A stretch of 64,000 nt of DNA from Thalassobacter stenotrophicus (GCF_001458315.1 NZ_CYRX01000010.1:186001-250000), one strand, 5' to 3'; positions 26,758 to 36,770 are shown, numbered from the stretch's first letter. The notes: generated from the letters alone by a model not told the origin. Made by a program: numbers and translations.

Positions 26758-26779
26758 GATAGTTCAATACTAAACTATC
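26758..26779. promoter_or_regulatory. Inverted repeat before pdhA
   Basis: GATAGTT and AACTATC form a perfect 7-bp inverted repeat with an 8-base spacer, ending 29 bases before the pdhA ATG. The A/T-rich symmetry suits a dimeric repressor; no regulator gene is adjacent. Confidence 0.4.
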
Positions 26780-26808
26780 CGCGAATGCTCGCCCGGAGGA
26801 ACCCTTAC

Positions 26809-27807
26809 ATGGCCACCAAAAGCGCTAAGAGTGCGAAGAAACCGAACGTTTCATCCGAAGAATTGATGGAGCATTACCGTCAAATGCTTCTGATCCGCCG
26901 TTTTGAAGAAAAGGCGGGCCAATTGTATGGCATGGGTTTGATTGGCGGCTTCTGCCACCTTTACATCGGCCAAGAGGCTGTTGTGGTGGGTCTTGAGGCT
27001 GCCGCCGACGAAGGCGACAAGCGCGTCACCTCCTACCGTGACCACGGCCACATGTTGGCCTGCGGCATGGACCCCAACGGCGTTATGGCCGAGCTGACTG
27101 GCCGCGAAGGCGGCTATTCCAAGGGTAAAGGCGGCTCCATGCACATGTTCTCGAAAGAGAAACATTTCTATGGCGGCCACGGCATCGTTGGTGCGCAGGT
27201 GCCGATTGGTGCAGGCCTCGCGTTTGCGGACAAATACCTTGGCAATGATCGCGTGTCCTTTGCGTATTTTGGTGATGGTGCGGCAAACCAGGGTCAGGTC
27301 TATGAGACCTTTAACATGGCCTCCCTGTGGGAATTGCCCGTCATTTTCGTGATTGAAAACAACCAGTACGCGATGGGCACCTCGGTGCAGCGGGCATCCA
27401 AAACACCAGACATCTACACCCGTGGTCTTGGCTTTGGCATTCCTGGCGAAGCGGTTGACGGGATGGATGTTCTCGCGGTGAAAGCCGCTGGTGAAAAGGC
27501 CGTCGCGCACTGCCGCGCGGGCAAAGGCCCCTACATCCTTGAGATGAAAACATACCGCTACCGCGGCCACTCCATGTCGGACCCCGCCAAATACCGGACC
27601 CGCGATGAGGTGCAAAAGATGCGCGAAGAGCGCGACTGCATCGAGCAGGTCCGTGACATGTTGCTGACCGGCAGGCACGCCAGCGAAGACGAGCTGAAAG
27701 CAATCGACAAAGACATCAAAGCCATCGTGAACGAGAGCGCAGAATTCGCCAAGACGAGCCCCGAGCCCGCTTTGGATGAACTCTGGACCGACATCTACGC
27801 CGATTGA
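26809..27807 (+). CDS. pdhA: Pyruvate dehydrogenase E1 component, alpha subunit
   Basis: 332 residues starting MATKSAKSAKKPN after the strong site GGAGGA. With PdhB it decarboxylates pyruvate on TPP and passes the acetyl group to lipoyl-lysine. The TPP/Mg motif GDGAANQGQVYE is near residues 157-168, the region GGSMHMF with the catalytic His-containing loop near 105-112, and RYRGHSMSDPAKYR near 250-263 is the phosphorylation-loop segment of eukaryotic-like E1 alpha. First gene of pdhA-pdhB-pdhC. Confidence 0.97.
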   Translation: MATKSAKSAKKPNVSSEELMEHYRQMLLIRRFEEKAGQLYGMGLIGGFCHLYIGQEAVVVGLEAAADEGDKRVTSYRDHGHMLACGMDPNGVMAELTGREGGYSKGKGGSMHMFSKEKHFYGGHGIVGAQVPIGAGLAFADKYLGNDRVSFAYFGDGAANQGQVYETFNMASLWELPVIFVIENNQYAMGTSVQRASKTPDIYTRGLGFGIPGEAVDGMDVLAVKAAGEKAVAHCRAGKGPYILEMKTYRYRGHSMSDPAKYRTRDEVQKMREERDCIEQVRDMLLTGRHASEDELKAIDKDIKAIVNESAEFAKTSPEPALDELWTDIYAD

Positions 27808-27834
27808 GCCGACAGAATTTGAGGAGAACTACCA

Positions 27835-29196
27835 ATGGCAACTGAAATTCTGATGCCGGCTCTCTCGCCGACCATGGAAGAGGGCACACTGGCCAAATGG
27901 CTGGTAAAAGAGGGCGATACCGTCGCCTCGGGCGATATTATCGCTGAGATCGAAACCGACAAAGCCACGATGGAATTTGAAGCCATCGACGAGGGCGTTG
28001 TGGGCAAATTGCTCATCGCTGAGGGCACCGAGGGCGTCAAAGTGAACACCCCTATCGCCATCATCGGTGAAGCCGGTGAGGACATGTCCGCCCCCGCCGA
28101 ACCCGCCGCGACAGCGCCTGCCGCAGCCGAGGCCCCCGCAGCAGCGCCCGCCACAGCCGCCGCCCCTGCGGCACCCGTTGTGGACAGCAGCCCCGATTAC
28201 CCCGAGGGCACACCGATGAAAACGCAGACCGTGCGCGAAGCGATCCGCGACGCCATGGCCGAGGAAATGCGCCGCGACGACACCGTCTATTTGATGGGCG
28301 AAGAAGTCGCGGAATACCAAGGCGCCTACAAGGTCAGCCAAGGGATGCTGGACGAATTCGGCGCCCGCCGGGTCATCGACACCCCCATCACCGAGCACGG
28401 CTTTGCCGGGATCGCGACGGGCTCGTCCTTTGCCGGTCTGCGCCCCATCGTTGAATTCATGACGTTTAACTTCGCGATGCAAGCCATTGACCACATTATT
28501 AACTCGGCGGCCAAGACGCTCTATATGTCCGGCGGCCAGATGGGGGCACCCATGGTGTTCCGTGGCCCTAACGGTGCGGCCGCCCGCGTTGGCGCGCAGC
28601 ACTCGCAGGACTATGCGGCGTGGTACGCTTCGATCCCCGGGCTCAAGGTCGTGATGCCCTACTCGGCCGCAGACGCGAAAGGCCTGATGAAAACCGCCAT
28701 TCGCGACAACAACCCGGTGATCTTCCTTGAGAATGAAATCCTCTACGGGAAATCCTCCGAAGTGCCGGACATGGATGATTTCACCATCCCCTTTGGCAAG
28801 GCACGCACATGGCGCACCGGGTCGGATGCGACGATCGTCAGCTGGGGTATCGGCATGACCTACGCGCTTGAGGCCGCAGAAAAGCTGGCCGAAGAGGGCA
28901 TCGAATGTGACGTCATCGATCTGCGGACCCTGCGTCCCATCGACTATGACGCGGTCATCGCCTCGGTGCAAAAAACCAACCGCTGCGTGATCGTAGAGGA
29001 AGGGTTCCCAGTCGGATCGCTCGCCAACCACATGGCCAGCGCCATCATGGAGCGCGCGTTTGACTATCTTGACGCGCCGGTCCTGAGCCTGACGGGCAAG
29101 GATGTGCCGATGCCCTACGCGGCCAACCTTGAGAAATTCGCGCTGATCACAACCGATGAGGTCGTGGCCGGTGTTAAACAAATTGCTTACCGTTAA
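27835..29196 (+). CDS. pdhB: Pyruvate dehydrogenase E1 component, beta subunit, with N-terminal lipoyl domain
   Basis: 453 residues. Residues 1-78 are a complete lipoyl domain with Lys43 in [11 protein letters not shown]. An Ala/Pro-rich linker (about 80-125) leads to the transketolase-like E1 beta domain starting [14 protein letters not shown]. Lipoyl-bearing E1 beta is characteristic of alphaproteobacteria. The E1 beta part binds TPP with PdhA; its conserved Glu lies in [15 protein letters not shown]. The linker and lipoyl domain closely match those of PdhC next door, suggesting an internal duplication. RBS GAGGAGAAC. Confidence 0.97.
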   Translation: MATEILMPALSPTMEEGTLAKWLVKEGDTVASGDIIAEIETDKATMEFEAIDEGVVGKLLIAEGTEGVKVNTPIAIIGEAGEDMSAPAEPAATAPAAAEAPAAAPATAAAPAAPVVDSSPDYPEGTPMKTQTVREAIRDAMAEEMRRDDTVYLMGEEVAEYQGAYKVSQGMLDEFGARRVIDTPITEHGFAGIATGSSFAGLRPIVEFMTFNFAMQAIDHIINSAAKTLYMSGGQMGAPMVFRGPNGAAARVGAQHSQDYAAWYASIPGLKVVMPYSAADAKGLMKTAIRDNNPVIFLENEILYGKSSEVPDMDDFTIPFGKARTWRTGSDATIVSWGIGMTYALEAAEKLAEEGIECDVIDLRTLRPIDYDAVIASVQKTNRCVIVEEGFPVGSLANHMASAIMERAFDYLDAPVLSLTGKDVPMPYAANLEKFALITTDEVVAGVKQIAYR

Positions 29197-29208
29197 GGAG
29201 CGCGCGAC

Positions 29209-30513
29209 ATGCCGACTGAAATCCTGATGCCCGCGCTGTCCCCGACGATGGAGGAAGGGACGCTCGCGAAATGGCTGGTCAAGGAGGGGGACACCGTCTC
29301 CTCCGGTGACCTTTTGGCCGAGATTGAGACCGACAAGGCCACGATGGAGTTTGAAGCCGTCGATGATGGTGTCGTCGGCAAAATCCTCGTCGCCGAAGGG
29401 TCCGAAGGGGTCAAGGTTAACACCCCCATTGCCGTCATGCTCGAAGACGGTGAAAGCGCGGACGACATTGGTGCAGCCTCTGCGCCCGCACCCGCTGCGG
29501 CACCAGCGGCCACACCCACAGAGGCAGCCCCCGCTGCCGCAACCCCTGCCCCTGCAGCCGCCAAGGCCGCTGATGGCTCGCGCCTGTTCGCGACCCCATT
29601 GGCCCGCCGGATCGCCGCGGACAAAGGTCTGGACCTGAACACAATTTCCGGTTCCGGCCCCCATGGCCGTATCGTCAAAGCAGATGTCGAAAACGCCACT
29701 GCAGCACCCAAAGCTGCGGCACCAGCGGTTGCCGCATCTGCCCCCGCAGCATCCGCCCCAGCGCCCGCCGCCGCAGGCACCGGCCCGACGACCGACCAGG
29801 TGTTGGCCATGTACGGGGATCGTGAGTTCGAGGAAGTCTCCCTCGACGGGATGCGCAAAACCATAGCCGCCCGCCTCACTGAAGCCAAACAAAACGTGCC
29901 CCACTTCTATCTCCGCAAGGATATCGAACTAGACGCGCTGATGACGTTTCGTGGGCAACTCAACAAAACGCTAGAGCTGCGCGGCGTTAAGCTTTCGGTG
30001 AATGATTTCATCATCAAAGCCTGTGCGCTCGCGCTGCAACAGGTGCCGGACGCCAATGCCGTTTGGGCCAACGACCGGGTGCTTTCGCTCAAGCCCTCCG
30101 ATGTGGCTGTGGCTGTAGCGATTGAAGGCGGGCTGTTCACGCCCGTGCTCAAAGATGCGGACATGAAGTCGCTCTCGGCTCTCTCGGCTGAGATGAAGGA
30201 CCTCGCCTCCCGCGCGCGGGATCGCAAACTTGCCCCCCACGAATACCAAGGTGGCAGCTTCGCGATTTCAAACCTCGGGATGTTCGGCATCGATAACTTT
30301 GACGCGATCATCAACCCACCCCATGCGGCCATTCTGGCCGTGGGTGCAGGTGCCAAGAAACCTGTCGTAGGCGCAGATGGTGAGTTGAAGGTGGCCACGG
30401 TCATGTCGACAACCCTATCAGTCGATCACCGGGTGATTGACGGGGCACTCGGTGCGAACCTATTGAACGCAATCAAGAATAACCTCGAAAACCCAATGGC
30501 CATGCTGGCCTAA
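29209..30513 (+). CDS. pdhC: Pyruvate dehydrogenase E2, dihydrolipoamide acetyltransferase
   Basis: 434 residues. One lipoyl domain (1-78, Lys43 in TDKATM), an Ala/Pro linker, the peripheral subunit-binding domain (about 123-160, [16 protein letters not shown]) and a second linker lead to the catalytic core from about 200. The active-site motif DHRVIDG is at 406-412 with His407. The core forms the scaffold of the complex and makes acetyl-CoA. RBS AAGGAGCG, 12 bases after pdhB. The E3 gene (lpd) is not adjacent; a terminator follows at once. Confidence 0.97.
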   Translation: MPTEILMPALSPTMEEGTLAKWLVKEGDTVSSGDLLAEIETDKATMEFEAVDDGVVGKILVAEGSEGVKVNTPIAVMLEDGESADDIGAASAPAPAAAPAATPTEAAPAAATPAPAAAKAADGSRLFATPLARRIAADKGLDLNTISGSGPHGRIVKADVENATAAPKAAAPAVAASAPAASAPAPAAAGTGPTTDQVLAMYGDREFEEVSLDGMRKTIAARLTEAKQNVPHFYLRKDIELDALMTFRGQLNKTLELRGVKLSVNDFIIKACALALQQVPDANAVWANDRVLSLKPSDVAVAVAIEGGLFTPVLKDADMKSLSALSAEMKDLASRARDRKLAPHEYQGGSFAISNLGMFGIDNFDAIINPPHAAILAVGAGAKKPVVGADGELKVATVMSTTLSVDHRVIDGALGANLLNAIKNNLENPMAMLA

Positions 30514-30531
30514 TCAGCGGTCCCAGAACGC

Positions 30532-30571
30532 AAAAAAGGCGGCCCTCCGGTTAGGAGGGCCGCCTTTTTTA
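30532..30571. terminator. Strong bidirectional terminator between pdhC and cysE
   Basis: A roughly 14-bp stem rich in GC (GGCGGCCCTCC paired with GGAGGGCCGCC) is flanked by AAAAAA and TTTTTT, serving both convergent genes. Confidence 0.9.
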
Positions 30572-30589
30572 ATGCAATAGATGCAGGCG

Positions 30590-31408
30590 CTAGTCCGAGC
30601 CGCGCACACCCAAAAGCTGATCCATTGTGACCGAGGGCTGCGAACACCCGGCCTCACCCACGATACGCGCGGGCACACCTGCGACCGTCTTCATCGGCGG
30701 AACGGTTTCCAAAACCACTGAACCCGCCGCGATCCGCGAGCAATGCCCAATATGAATGTTTCCTAAAACGTGCGCACCGGCCCCGATCAAAACACCATCG
30801 CCGATTTTGGGGTGGCGGTCGTCGTCTTCCTTGCCCGTCCCGCCGAGTGTCACGGAGTGCAGCATCGAGACATTGTCGCCTACCACCGCAGTCTCACCAA
30901 TCACGATGGAATGGGCGTGGTCGATCATCAGCCCTTTTCCCACACGCGCGGCCGGGTGAATATCGATCCCAAACGCCTCAGAAACACGCATTTGGATGAA
31001 ATAGGCCAGATCTTGCTGTCCACGGTTCCACAGCCAATGCCCCACGCGGTAGGCTTGAACAGCTTGGAAGCCCTTGAAATACATCAAGGGTTGCATCAGG
31101 CGGTGGCAGGCGGGATCACGCTCAAACACGGCTACCAAGTCCGCACGTGCCGCAGCAGCCGTTCCGTTTTCCTCATCCCGCAGAGCCTGATCCGCAACTT
31201 CACGCACCAGCTGTTCGGACATCGCGGGCGATGCGATTTTCTCTGCGATACGGAACGCCAAGGCCCCTTCAAAGTTGGCGTGATGCAGGATGCACGCATG
31301 CACCATACCACCCAACAGCGGCTCTTGTGCGATGGCCGCACGGGCTTCTTCGCAGATGCGGTCCCAGATCGGATCAATGGAGCGAAGGGGTTTTTCTTGC
31401 AATGCCAT
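30590..31408 (-). CDS. cysE: Serine O-acetyltransferase
   Basis: 272 residues after a GGAGGTCCC ribosome site. Acetylates L-serine for cysteine synthesis. The N-terminal helical domain is followed by a left-handed beta helix of hexapeptide repeats (about 165-245), containing the catalytic segment DIHPAARVGKGLMIDHAHS with the His-Asp pair and GGTGKEDDDRHPKIGDGV. The C-terminus differs from the Ile-ending tail of E. coli, so cysteine feedback may differ. It lies directly downstream of the GTA operon, an arrangement I recall from other Rhodobacterales. Confidence 0.95.
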   Translation of the reverse strand: MALQEKPLRSIDPIWDRICEEARAAIAQEPLLGGMVHACILHHANFEGALAFRIAEKIASPAMSEQLVREVADQALRDEENGTAAAARADLVAVFERDPACHRLMQPLMYFKGFQAVQAYRVGHWLWNRGQQDLAYFIQMRVSEAFGIDIHPAARVGKGLMIDHAHSIVIGETAVVGDNVSMLHSVTLGGTGKEDDDRHPKIGDGVLIGAGAHVLGNIHIGHCSRIAAGSVVLETVPPMKTVAGVPARIVGEAGCSQPSVTMDQLLGVRGSD

Positions 31409-31454
31409 GGGACCTCCAGAGGTTCAGCGGTATTGCGGCGACCATAGCAGTGCG

Positions 31455-31488
31455 GCCCCGCGCGCGCCAGATCAAGCGCGCGCGGGGC
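31455..31488 (-). terminator. Strong GC hairpin between GTA g15 and cysE
   Basis: A perfect 13-bp stem (GCCCCGCGCGCGC with its complement) and an 8-base loop lies 40 bases after the g15 stop and 47 before cysE. No T tract follows on the minus strand, so it may be a Rho-assisted or processing site, or part of the cysE leader. Confidence 0.45.
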
Positions 31489-31527
31489 GTAACACAGCTA
31501 AAATTTTGAGAAAAGAGACGTTGCGCC

Positions 31528-34500
31528 CTAGGACAGCAAAAGAACCGCAGGTAAGCCGAGCCCAAACCGATCAGACAGCTGCACCACATGCACCTCATCA
31601 CCGGCGCCCAGCGCCATGGCAGCCACATCAGCGGTAGGGACCGTAAGGGCAGAGGTCGCAGTTTCAAACGTGCCAAGCGTGGTTTCACCACGCACGAAAG
31701 ACACCTGATAGGCCTCACGCGCCTCAGACACAGGCACATCAAGCCCCGCCCATGTGTCACCATCCACGCGGGTCCGCCGTATCCAGCGGACATCTAGCCC
31801 CCCATCAGCCATCATTTCAGTCGAAAGATGCGCAGGACGATAGGGTTTAAGTGCGACACCCCGCGTAGGCCAAACCTGTTGCGAATAGGTGCTATCGTCG
31901 TATGGGCGATTGGCCGGTCCAACCAGATAATGAATGGGCAAATCCCGCTGTGCTGCATCCATCGGCAGCTTGGTCAAATCCCGCCCAAGCAGAACAACCG
32001 TGCTCCCCTCTGGCCAAGCACGCGCGGCCAAACCCTCAGTCCCGTTTTGCCCCCGTAGGCGGAGGGATATCTCATAGGTGTTCGGCCCGACCAGAACCGC
32101 GTTCTGGAACTGGAAAATCTCCCATGCGTCGATACTCCCATCCCCAATGGCCATAACATTGGCACCGTTTAGCACTGACAGGCGCTCAGCGCTCGACAGA
32201 TCTCCACCCGACACCTCTACGCGCAGCGCAGGCCCATGATCCCAAACGCCCGCGCGGGCGGGCTCCAGCACGTTAAGAGTGGTGCCAACAACGGACGGCG
32301 CGCTCACGATGCCCTTTAACGCATAGTCGGACTGCTGCATCGAACCAAACACCGCAACGTCGCCGCGCCAAGGCACCGCATTCACCGCGACATGCGGCCC
32401 GGGGGCCTCATCCATTGACGCCGCAATCGGCAGGTCCATGAACTGTGCGTAGACAGGCAAAACAGTAAACGTAGGCCGCTGCTTTGGCACAACGTCCAAG
32501 ATTTCGGCTGGGTCATATGTGCTGACCTCTGTCCGAATGGCCTCGATTTGTTTCATACCCTGATCATCGATCCGGTCCACGCGAAACACTTCCGCCACAC
32601 CAGCGCCCGCGTCGAACCGCACCAGGTCCCCCGGCAGGATATCATTGCGGGAGGGCGGCAAAGTAAAAGCGACCGTGTCGCGCGACACACGTGATTGCGC
32701 TTGCCACCGCTCTGCTACGGCATGCCCTTCCCCTACACTTAGCACCAATGGCAATTCCGTCTGTGACACGGTCGCCGTCCGATCCTGCGGCCACGCCGCC
32801 TCCACCGTTTTGGATTGATAGCTACTCGCGGCCTCCACAAAGTCGACCATCACCTTACCCGCAACATCCGTAGACGGTGCAGTTTCGCGTTTAAGCACCT
32901 CTTGCCCATCGCCCTGATCGACAAATTCCTCAGGGTCGACATCCACAAGCCGCGCATTCTTGCGCATCGTGAACACCAGCGTCCCCGAAACTTCGGTCAC
33001 ATCAAGGCCATAAGCCATCAATAGCGGCTGAAGGCTGGAACGGATGGATTGGACGTCCCGGATTTCAAAGCCTTGGACCAGCCCCTCTACCCGAGAAACG
33101 TCATAATCCACGTACCCCGCACGCTCACACAGCTCGGCTACTACCAACGCAAGCGGTTGCGCGCTTAGGCGACCATTCAACCAATGCCCGCGTTTGTAGT
33201 TATCCCCATCAGACCAAAGTGCCGTGTTGTTGGGAAACTCCGGCCAAGGGCGCGCGTCATACGCCCATACATGGGCGCGCGACATATCAATCATAGCGCC
33301 ATCATAGACGTCCGACGTTGGGTTATGCGCTGGATCAGACCAATAGCGCAGCGTCGCTTGTATATAGCGCATCTGCAAAAAATCATCCCGGCGCCCGTTG
33401 GAATAGTGCGGCAATGCACTTTCTGAGGATTTTGCATCAATGAATTTGTTCGGCTGATTGGTGCCCTTGTCGATCGCAGCGCACCCAAATTCCGTAAACC
33501 AGATTGGCTTAGACTGAGGCACCCACGCCGTCGGCGAGGCTGACCTTACCCCCCCCACACGCTCATGGTGCGCAAGGCTCCACCAGCTTTTGATGTCCTT
33601 ATAACGATACACCCAAGGCTCATCAAAGGCACCATCAGTTATCGGGGCTCTCTCCTGCGCATCACGCGCTTCTTGATCGGGATAGAACCAATCATACCCC
33701 TCCCCGCCGGCGACATTCGCCATCAGGTAGTCTTCGTTGTAGATTGAGCCGTAGGACGCATCCAAATGATCATCCCCATCCCGCCAATCAGATAGCGGCA
33801 TGTAGTTATCCATTCCGATAAAATCGAGATTGTCGTCCGCCCACAAAGGATCAAGGTGGAAGAACACGTCCCCCTCTGGGCTTTGATACCCAAAGTACTC
33901 AGACCAATCAGCGGCGTAGCCTAGCTTTGCCTCTGGCAAAAGGGCACGTACTTGCCCCAACAGAGCCACCATGCGCGCAACTGCGGGAAAGCTGTTGTTG
34001 TCCCCCCGGATCTGCGTCAACGCCCGCATCTCGGATCCGATACAGAACGCATCAACACCACCCGCTGCGGCACAAATCGCGGCGTTGTGAAGAATGAACC
34101 GATTGTAACCCCAATCATCCGCGGGCCCCGTGTACGACACGGCACCATTTGCCACGCTGAAATCACCGGCATTAACGGCGCCAAAAAACGCATCCACTTC
34201 TGCTTCCGCCGCAACAGTCCCGTTGGTTGATCCATCAACGCCCGGAGCCAGCTCTGTGGTAATGCGCCCCCGCCACGGGAACGAAGGCTGACCTTCCAAA
34301 CCACTGTATGGATCGGTCAGCGCATTCCCATCCAAGACTTCCATCAGAATAAATGGGTAAAACACCGCTCGCTTGCCGCGAGCCCGAATAGACGCCAACG
34401 CCTCAATCACAGACTGGTCCGTGGGGGTGCCCCCATACACGCTCTTGCCATCAACTTTGGGTAATATCTCAGCAGAAAATCGGTCCAAGCCCGCAACCCG

Positions 34501-35445
34501 CCAAGGCATCTCCTTTGGATCACCTGTGTTCTGATCCACCTTCGGCTTGATCGTGCACATATTGCAGCGCAAATCGCTCCCAAACCAACTGCTAATCAAT
34601 AGAATGGATTCAAGTGCAGGCATCTCCCCCTCGGCGGCGCGCAAAGACGCATCAAAATCGCTCTCTCCAGAGGGGGTATTCATGTTCAAGGGTGTCACAC
34701 GCCCAAGCCCCTCATCCACATGCACAGGCGTCGTCGCAAGACTGTATTCGCCCGTCCCCGGGATCAGCGCCACACCAGGCACAATCCGTGCAGGCGCGGG
34801 CGTCAGTTCAGGATTTTGCGGATCGACCGCACGGATGACCTCAAAGGAGAATTGCGGCACCCGGTTACCAAAGGGCTTCAGCGGCAGCCGTTCAAACACG
34901 ACATAGGCCATGCCCCGATACGCGGGCGTCTGATCAATGCCCTCAATCGCTTCAATCGCACTATCCGGCAGCTGATCCTCGGCCCCTGTATAGACCCGAA
35001 AGGTAAAATCCTTCGCTTGGATTTCCGTACCATCCGCCCAAATCCGCCCGATCCGACTGATCTGCCCCTCACACACCGAAACCGCGAGGCTCACAAAATA
35101 CTCATAAGTTGTTGAGGCAGGTTGGCTCGGAGCCCCCTTGCCGCCCCCCCCTGACGTGCTCTTTTCCTCGTTAAACTGAGATGACCAAATGACCTGACCC
35201 GGAATACGATAGGCGCCCGCGACACGCGATACGGCTGCACCCTCCGTGGCTCCGTTGATCCGGAACCGGTCGATACGACCGTATTCCACCATGTCCGACC
35301 CAGAGCCCATGATCTTTTGGTCGATGACCCGGCCAAGAGTCGAACCCGCTGCTCGCCCCACGACAGCGGCGCTCATCCCTAGAACTGAGCCCCCGATGCT
35401 GCCGCCAATTGATGCGCCGATAGCGCCAAGTACGAGAGTGGCCAT
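31528..35445 (-). CDS. GTA megatron/host-specificity tip protein, g15
   Basis: 1305 residues, the largest GTA protein. An N-terminal Gly-rich hydrophobic region (1-45) is followed by a phage-tail hub-like part (about 50-240), a TIM-barrel-like glycosidase-related domain (about 370-700) and a C-terminal receptor-binding beta region. The barrel has two acidic motifs, IGSEMR (Glu472) and WFTEFG (Glu652), positioned like the acid/base and nucleophile of retaining glycosidases. It forms the tail tip, contacts the recipient and may help penetrate its envelope. The start has a distant AGGA. Directly follows g14 by 12 bases. Confidence 0.9.
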   Translation of the reverse strand: MATLVLGAIGASIGGSIGGSVLGMSAAVVGRAAGSTLGRVIDQKIMGSGSDMVEYGRIDRFRINGATEGAAVSRVAGAYRIPGQVIWSSQFNEEKSTSGGGGKGAPSQPASTTYEYFVSLAVSVCEGQISRIGRIWADGTEIQAKDFTFRVYTGAEDQLPDSAIEAIEGIDQTPAYRGMAYVVFERLPLKPFGNRVPQFSFEVIRAVDPQNPELTPAPARIVPGVALIPGTGEYSLATTPVHVDEGLGRVTPLNMNTPSGESDFDASLRAAEGEMPALESILLISSWFGSDLRCNMCTIKPKVDQNTGDPKEMPWRVAGLDRFSAEILPKVDGKSVYGGTPTDQSVIEALASIRARGKRAVFYPFILMEVLDGNALTDPYSGLEGQPSFPWRGRITTELAPGVDGSTNGTVAAEAEVDAFFGAVNAGDFSVANGAVSYTGPADDWGYNRFILHNAAICAAAGGVDAFCIGSEMRALTQIRGDNNSFPAVARMVALLGQVRALLPEAKLGYAADWSEYFGYQSPEGDVFFHLDPLWADDNLDFIGMDNYMPLSDWRDGDDHLDASYGSIYNEDYLMANVAGGEGYDWFYPDQEARDAQERAPITDGAFDEPWVYRYKDIKSWWSLAHHERVGGVRSASPTAWVPQSKPIWFTEFGCAAIDKGTNQPNKFIDAKSSESALPHYSNGRRDDFLQMRYIQATLRYWSDPAHNPTSDVYDGAMIDMSRAHVWAYDARPWPEFPNNTALWSDGDNYKRGHWLNGRLSAQPLALVVAELCERAGYVDYDVSRVEGLVQGFEIRDVQSIRSSLQPLLMAYGLDVTEVSGTLVFTMRKNARLVDVDPEEFVDQGDGQEVLKRETAPSTDVAGKVMVDFVEAASSYQSKTVEAAWPQDRTATVSQTELPLVLSVGEGHAVAERWQAQSRVSRDTVAFTLPPSRNDILPGDLVRFDAGAGVAEVFRVDRIDDQGMKQIEAIRTEVSTYDPAEILDVVPKQRPTFTVLPVYAQFMDLPIAASMDEAPGPHVAVNAVPWRGDVAVFGSMQQSDYALKGIVSAPSVVGTTLNVLEPARAGVWDHGPALRVEVSGGDLSSAERLSVLNGANVMAIGDGSIDAWEIFQFQNAVLVGPNTYEISLRLRGQNGTEGLAARAWPEGSTVVLLGRDLTKLPMDAAQRDLPIHYLVGPANRPYDDSTYSQQVWPTRGVALKPYRPAHLSTEMMADGGLDVRWIRRTRVDGDTWAGLDVPVSEAREAYQVSFVRGETTLGTFETATSALTVPTADVAAMALGAGDEVHVVQLSDRFGLGLPAVLLLS

Positions 35446-35457
35446 AATGCAAAATTC

Positions 35458-35910
35458 CTAGGCGTGAGGGGGAAAGGTAAAGCGCGCTGTCAGCGCGCGC
35501 TGCCACGGCGCAGAAAAACTGGTCTCAACGACCCCGTGGCGCGCGTAGGCATGGATAAATCGCGGCGTTTGCCCGACCGTCACAAGGATACCAAGGTGTT
35601 TGGCAACGGCGGTCTTGCGCATGCGAAAAAGCAACACCTGACCCGGTGCCAAAGGCGTCTCTGTATCGACATCCTGCAAAACTTGGCGTGCAGAATTCCA
35701 CAACACCTCAGCCTTTGAGACCTCAGACCAATCATAGGTATAGGCCGGGATGGGAACCGGCTCGGCCCCAACCACATCGCGCCAAACACCGCGTACAAGA
35801 CCAAGGCAATCGCTGCCCGCGCCTTTGCACGACATCTGATGTTGATAGGGTGTGCCGATCCAAGTGCGTGCGGCTGCAACGACTTTGTCGCTTATCGCAG
35901 TCGAACCCAT
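35458..35910 (-). CDS. GTA tail peptidase, NlpC/P60 family, g14
   Basis: 150 residues. An NlpC/P60 cysteine peptidase of the type carried on GTA and phage tail tips to cut peptide bridges of the recipient wall. The nucleophile is Cys35 in GSDCLGLVRG, the general base His105 in AKHLGILV and a third polar residue His120 in FIHAYARHG. The ATG shares one base with the g13 stop (TGATG); a GTG one codon earlier is an alternative. Ribosomal coupling to g13 is likely. Confidence 0.9.
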   Translation of the reverse strand: MGSTAISDKVVAAARTWIGTPYQHQMSCKGAGSDCLGLVRGVWRDVVGAEPVPIPAYTYDWSEVSKAEVLWNSARQVLQDVDTETPLAPGQVLLFRMRKTAVAKHLGILVTVGQTPRFIHAYARHGVVETSFSAPWQRALTARFTFPPHA

Positions 35911-36770
35911 CACAGTTGCCCCCCATCCATCGTCAGTCGGCTAGAGGGATAGCTCATCGCCCAATCCTCACCCGGGATAGTCGGAAAACCACGAAAATTG
36001 AGGATGTTGTCGAACTTGACCGCGCATGTGCTCGCAAGACGATTGCACCCCGTCGTCACACGCAAAACACGCCCAGGCTCGATCACAACGTTCGGAGTAA
36101 ACCATAGCTCAATGTCGCGCCCAGCGTCGGAAACCTTATCGGACTTGATGACCGTCGCCCCCATCGGCGCGCCGCCCTCCATGATCTCAACGGTCCCCCG
36201 CTCAAACCAGGCCTCAGGATACGCATCCAAACCCGCCACACGGACATACCGCTGGTCCTTAACACTCACGACGGTCACATCCGTGCGGTATTCCGGCGAC
36301 GTCAGATCAACACCACAGCGCGCATCACCCAGCGCCGCATCACACGACGGTTGGTAAACACGACCAAGGGGTTGGTTCAACAGATCAGACTTGCCCCGCA
36401 ATTCCGCGACAAAACTCCCATCCTTGACCTGAACCTCTCCGATCATCGCCTTGAATTGCTCGGACACCAGCTGACCGGCCTTCCAATCGTACAAAAGCAC
36501 ATCAACCTCAGCACTGTCATAGCGACCGTTGATGATGTCTTCGGGGCATATCACAGTCGATTGTAGCGCGCCTAAGGCCTCGGTGTTGTCCACCGACAAA
36601 CCCGTCGACGTTTGCAGCGCGGCCCCCGTTAACCCAGAAGCCGCTTGGCAGGTCACGCCCTCGTAGGTGATATCGTCATCATGGTTTGTGAACCCGAGAA
36701 CCGTGCCGTCTGATCGGCGAATAATCCATATGTTACAAAGCGTTGTCGCCTGCTGCCCAACCGCTCTCAT
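35910..36770 (-). CDS. GTA tail hub protein, g13 (DUF2163 / BR0599-like)
   Basis: 286 residues. The N-terminal DUF2163 part (about 1-160) and C-terminal phage BR0599-like part (about 190-275) make up the GTA hub between distal tail and tip. Four cysteines, Cys143, Cys152, Cys242 and Cys249, are placed as two pairs (SCDAALGDARC and GCNRLASTC), the arrangement expected for the iron-sulfur cluster known in lambda gpL and in the GTA hub. Overlaps g12 by four bases. The opening MRAVGQQATTLCNIW and DDDITYEGVTC fit the family. Confidence 0.9.
   Translation of the reverse strand: MRAVGQQATTLCNIWIIRRSDGTVLGFTNHDDDITYEGVTCQAASGLTGAALQTSTGLSVDNTEALGALQSTVICPEDIINGRYDSAEVDVLLYDWKAGQLVSEQFKAMIGEVQVKDGSFVAELRGKSDLLNQPLGRVYQPSCDAALGDARCGVDLTSPEYRTDVTVVSVKDQRYVRVAGLDAYPEAWFERGTVEIMEGGAPMGATVIKSDKVSDAGRDIELWFTPNVVIEPGRVLRVTTGCNRLASTCAVKFDNILNFRGFPTIPGEDWAMSYPSSRLTMDGGQL

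Noticed and set aside
27829-29904. 691-residue open frame on the minus strand
   Set aside because: It is the antisense shadow of pdhB and pdhC, which have catalytic motifs, ribosome sites and a terminator. The frame is rich in Gly, His, Cys and Arg typical of an antisense GC-rich frame.
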